This document shows, piece by piece, positions 63,347 through 64,000 of a stretch of 64,000 bases of DNA. Both the position numbers and the translations under genes were made by a program. The DNA lies in NCBI GenBank assembly GCA_030832085.1, contig JAURJU010000027.1, positions 56,027-120,026 of the forward strand, written 5' to 3'. The DNA comes from Chitinophagales bacterium. Lineage in GTDB: Bacteria; Bacteroidota; Bacteroidia; Chitinophagales; Chitinophagaceae. Each line of letters begins with the position of its first letter. The first letter of the stretch is position 1. The notes under the pieces are model-generated. The model did not search any database. It was not told the origin of the DNA and saw nothing but the letters and a program-made list of their open reading frames with translations.

Positions 63347-63360
63347 ATATTGGTGGACTG

Positions 63361-63390
63361 CAAAATTAATGGAAATGTTTACTCCACCAA
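63361..63390 (-). promoter_or_regulatory. Promoter of tRNA-His
   Basis: Minus-strand TTG (63388-63390), 19-bp spacer, TAATTTTG (63361-63368), 14 bp before the tRNA 5' end. A full consensus match. Confidence 0.65.
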
Positions 63391-63392
63391 AA

Positions 63393-63425
63393 TTGAATTT
63401 GACTTGGACAGATAAACTAACTTCG
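63393..63425 (+). promoter_or_regulatory. Putative promoter of the DUF445 gene
   Basis: TTG (63393-63395), 22-bp spacer, TAACTTCG (63418-63425; one mismatch). The first ATG is only 5 bp further, so the transcript may be nearly leaderless or translation may begin at the second ATG, 63440. Confidence 0.35.
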
Positions 63426-63430
63426 CTGAA

Positions 63431-64000
63431 ATGCTGAACATGAACTATTGGCTGATATTGATCCCATTGATTTCTGCGTTTATCGGTTGGTTTACCAATT
63501 GGATTGCCATAAAAATGCTTTTTCACCCCAGGGAACCTAAAAAGATTCTTGGCATCACTTTTCATGGCATATTTCCCAAAAGACAACGACAGTTTGCAGA
63601 AAAACTGGGAAAGCTTGTAAGCACAGAGCTTTTGTCTTTCAGGGAAATTGAGGAAAAAATTGTTGACCCTAAAAATATTGCCAAACTGATGCCTTTTGTA
63701 GAAAGAAAAATTGATCTTTTTTTAAGAGAAAAACTCAGTTCCGTGTTTCCAATGCTGTCGATGTTCATAGGTGAAAGCACCATCAACCAATTGAAAACTG
63801 TTTTTATGAAAGAGCTCGAAGTCATTTTTCCTGAACTTATTGGTTCTTACATGAAAAACCTTGAATCTCAATTGGACCTCGAAAAAATTGTGACTGAAAA
63901 GGTTTATGGCTTTTCAAGTGATAAAATGGAAACCATCCTGAACCAGATCATGTCAAAGGAATTCCGCTTTGTAGAAATAATTGGCGGAATACTTGGTCTG
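63431..64000 (+). CDS. DUF445 membrane protein, partial
   Basis: 190 codons are present; the gene runs off the right edge. ATG at 63431 (MLNMNYWLILIPLISAF), with another in-frame ATG at 63440. The first span is followed by the family signature GWFTNWIAIKMLFHPREPKKI and GIFPKRQRQFAEKLGKLV; a helical, Glu/Lys-rich region (FREIEEKIVDPKNIAKLMPFVE) comes next. DUF445 proteins (YheB/YtxB type) are membrane-anchored with long amphipathic helices; function unknown. Confidence 0.88.
   Translation, partial: MLNMNYWLILIPLISAFIGWFTNWIAIKMLFHPREPKKILGITFHGIFPKRQRQFAEKLGKLVSTELLSFREIEEKIVDPKNIAKLMPFVERKIDLFLREKLSSVFPMLSMFIGESTINQLKTVFMKELEVIFPELIGSYMKNLESQLDLEKIVTEKVYGFSSDKMETILNQIMSKEFRFVEIIGGILGL

Noticed and set aside
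63100..63363. Open frame reading VAQLVRASDCGSEGRGFETHHP
   Set aside because: It is a translation of tRNA-His, another familiar spurious product.
1..64000. CRISPR array, insertion sequence, prophage or integron
   Set aside because: No regularly spaced direct repeats, transposase, integrase or phage structural genes were found; all long frames are accounted for by core or envelope genes.

Overview
The window is a dense stretch of chromosomal core genome from a member of the Bacteroidota, most likely a Chitinophagales/Sphingobacteriia-type free-living bacterium. Three things support this: lineage-typical protein families (DUF1599, DUF4199, DUF4270, DUF5686, GSCFA, the GlmU-like family, the long Lgt form, a TonB receptor with an N-terminal carboxypeptidase-like domain); promoters of the TTG-N19-TAnnTTTG type in front of many genes; and moderate, even base composition. 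I see no insertion sequence, prophage, CRISPR array, toxin system or defence island. The ends cut two genes: cutC on the left and a DUF445 membrane protein on the right.

Layout. 1-2.7 kb: cutC, a Tat-exported glycosylasparaginase and a divergent exported NAGPA-type glycosidase, a possible GlcNAc-glycan set. 2.7-7.2 kb: HD phosphohydrolase, exported TPR protein, gyrA. 7.4-10.3 kb: a minus-strand run pdhA, YfgM-like TPR, LutA-like Fe-S protein, EVE protein. 10.4-11.8 kb: recF and a DciA-like DUF721 gene. 11.8-14.9 kb: outer-membrane protein, DoxX/MauE-like protein, DUF1599, and divergent folP. 14.9-19.5 kb: FKBP lipoprotein, DHH phosphoesterase, ndk, ubiD, tRNA-Pro. 19.7-24.6 kb: a dihydroorotase-like protein without metal ligands, DUF4199, two glycosyltransferases and an exported protein. 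24.6-30.9 kb: lepA, tpiA, GlmU-like, L31, yajQ, lgt, brxA. 30.9-38.9 kb: exported protein, arginine decarboxylase-like enzyme, L20/L35, M1 peptidase, TPR, folB, SpmA-SpmB fusion. 39-49 kb: ychF, a FAS1 lipoprotein with a TonB receptor, purC, trhO, a DUF5686 outer-membrane protein and a small membrane protein. 49-57.5 kb: penicillin acylase-type hydrolase, GSCFA, rlmB, NUDIX, metK, DUF4270 lipoprotein, short glycogen-synthase-like protein. 57.6-64 kb: flippase-like membrane protein, S8 protease, DinB protein, tail-specific protease, tRNA-His, DUF445.

Functionally the window mixes replication and repair (gyrA, recF, DciA-like), translation (lepA, L20, L31, L35, rlmB, trhO, ychF, two tRNAs), folate, purine, nucleotide and methyl metabolism (folP, folB, purC, ndk, metK), central carbon (pdhA, tpiA) and a large envelope component (lgt, lipoproteins, outer-membrane proteins, at least six exported hydrolases). 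Most gene pairs are spaced by less than 25 bp or overlap, so they form short operons, often bounded by clear hairpin terminators.

No obviously new multi-gene system stands out. The most informative oddities are the catalytically disarmed dihydroorotase, the one-domain glycogen synthase homologue beside a DUF4270 lipoprotein, the rpmI-rplT pair lacking infC with a 14-bp-arm palindrome over its promoter region, a FAS1 lipoprotein/TonB receptor pair without a SusD protein, and an S8 protease with a long insert between catalytic residues. All functional calls rest on reading motifs by eye; no database search was possible.
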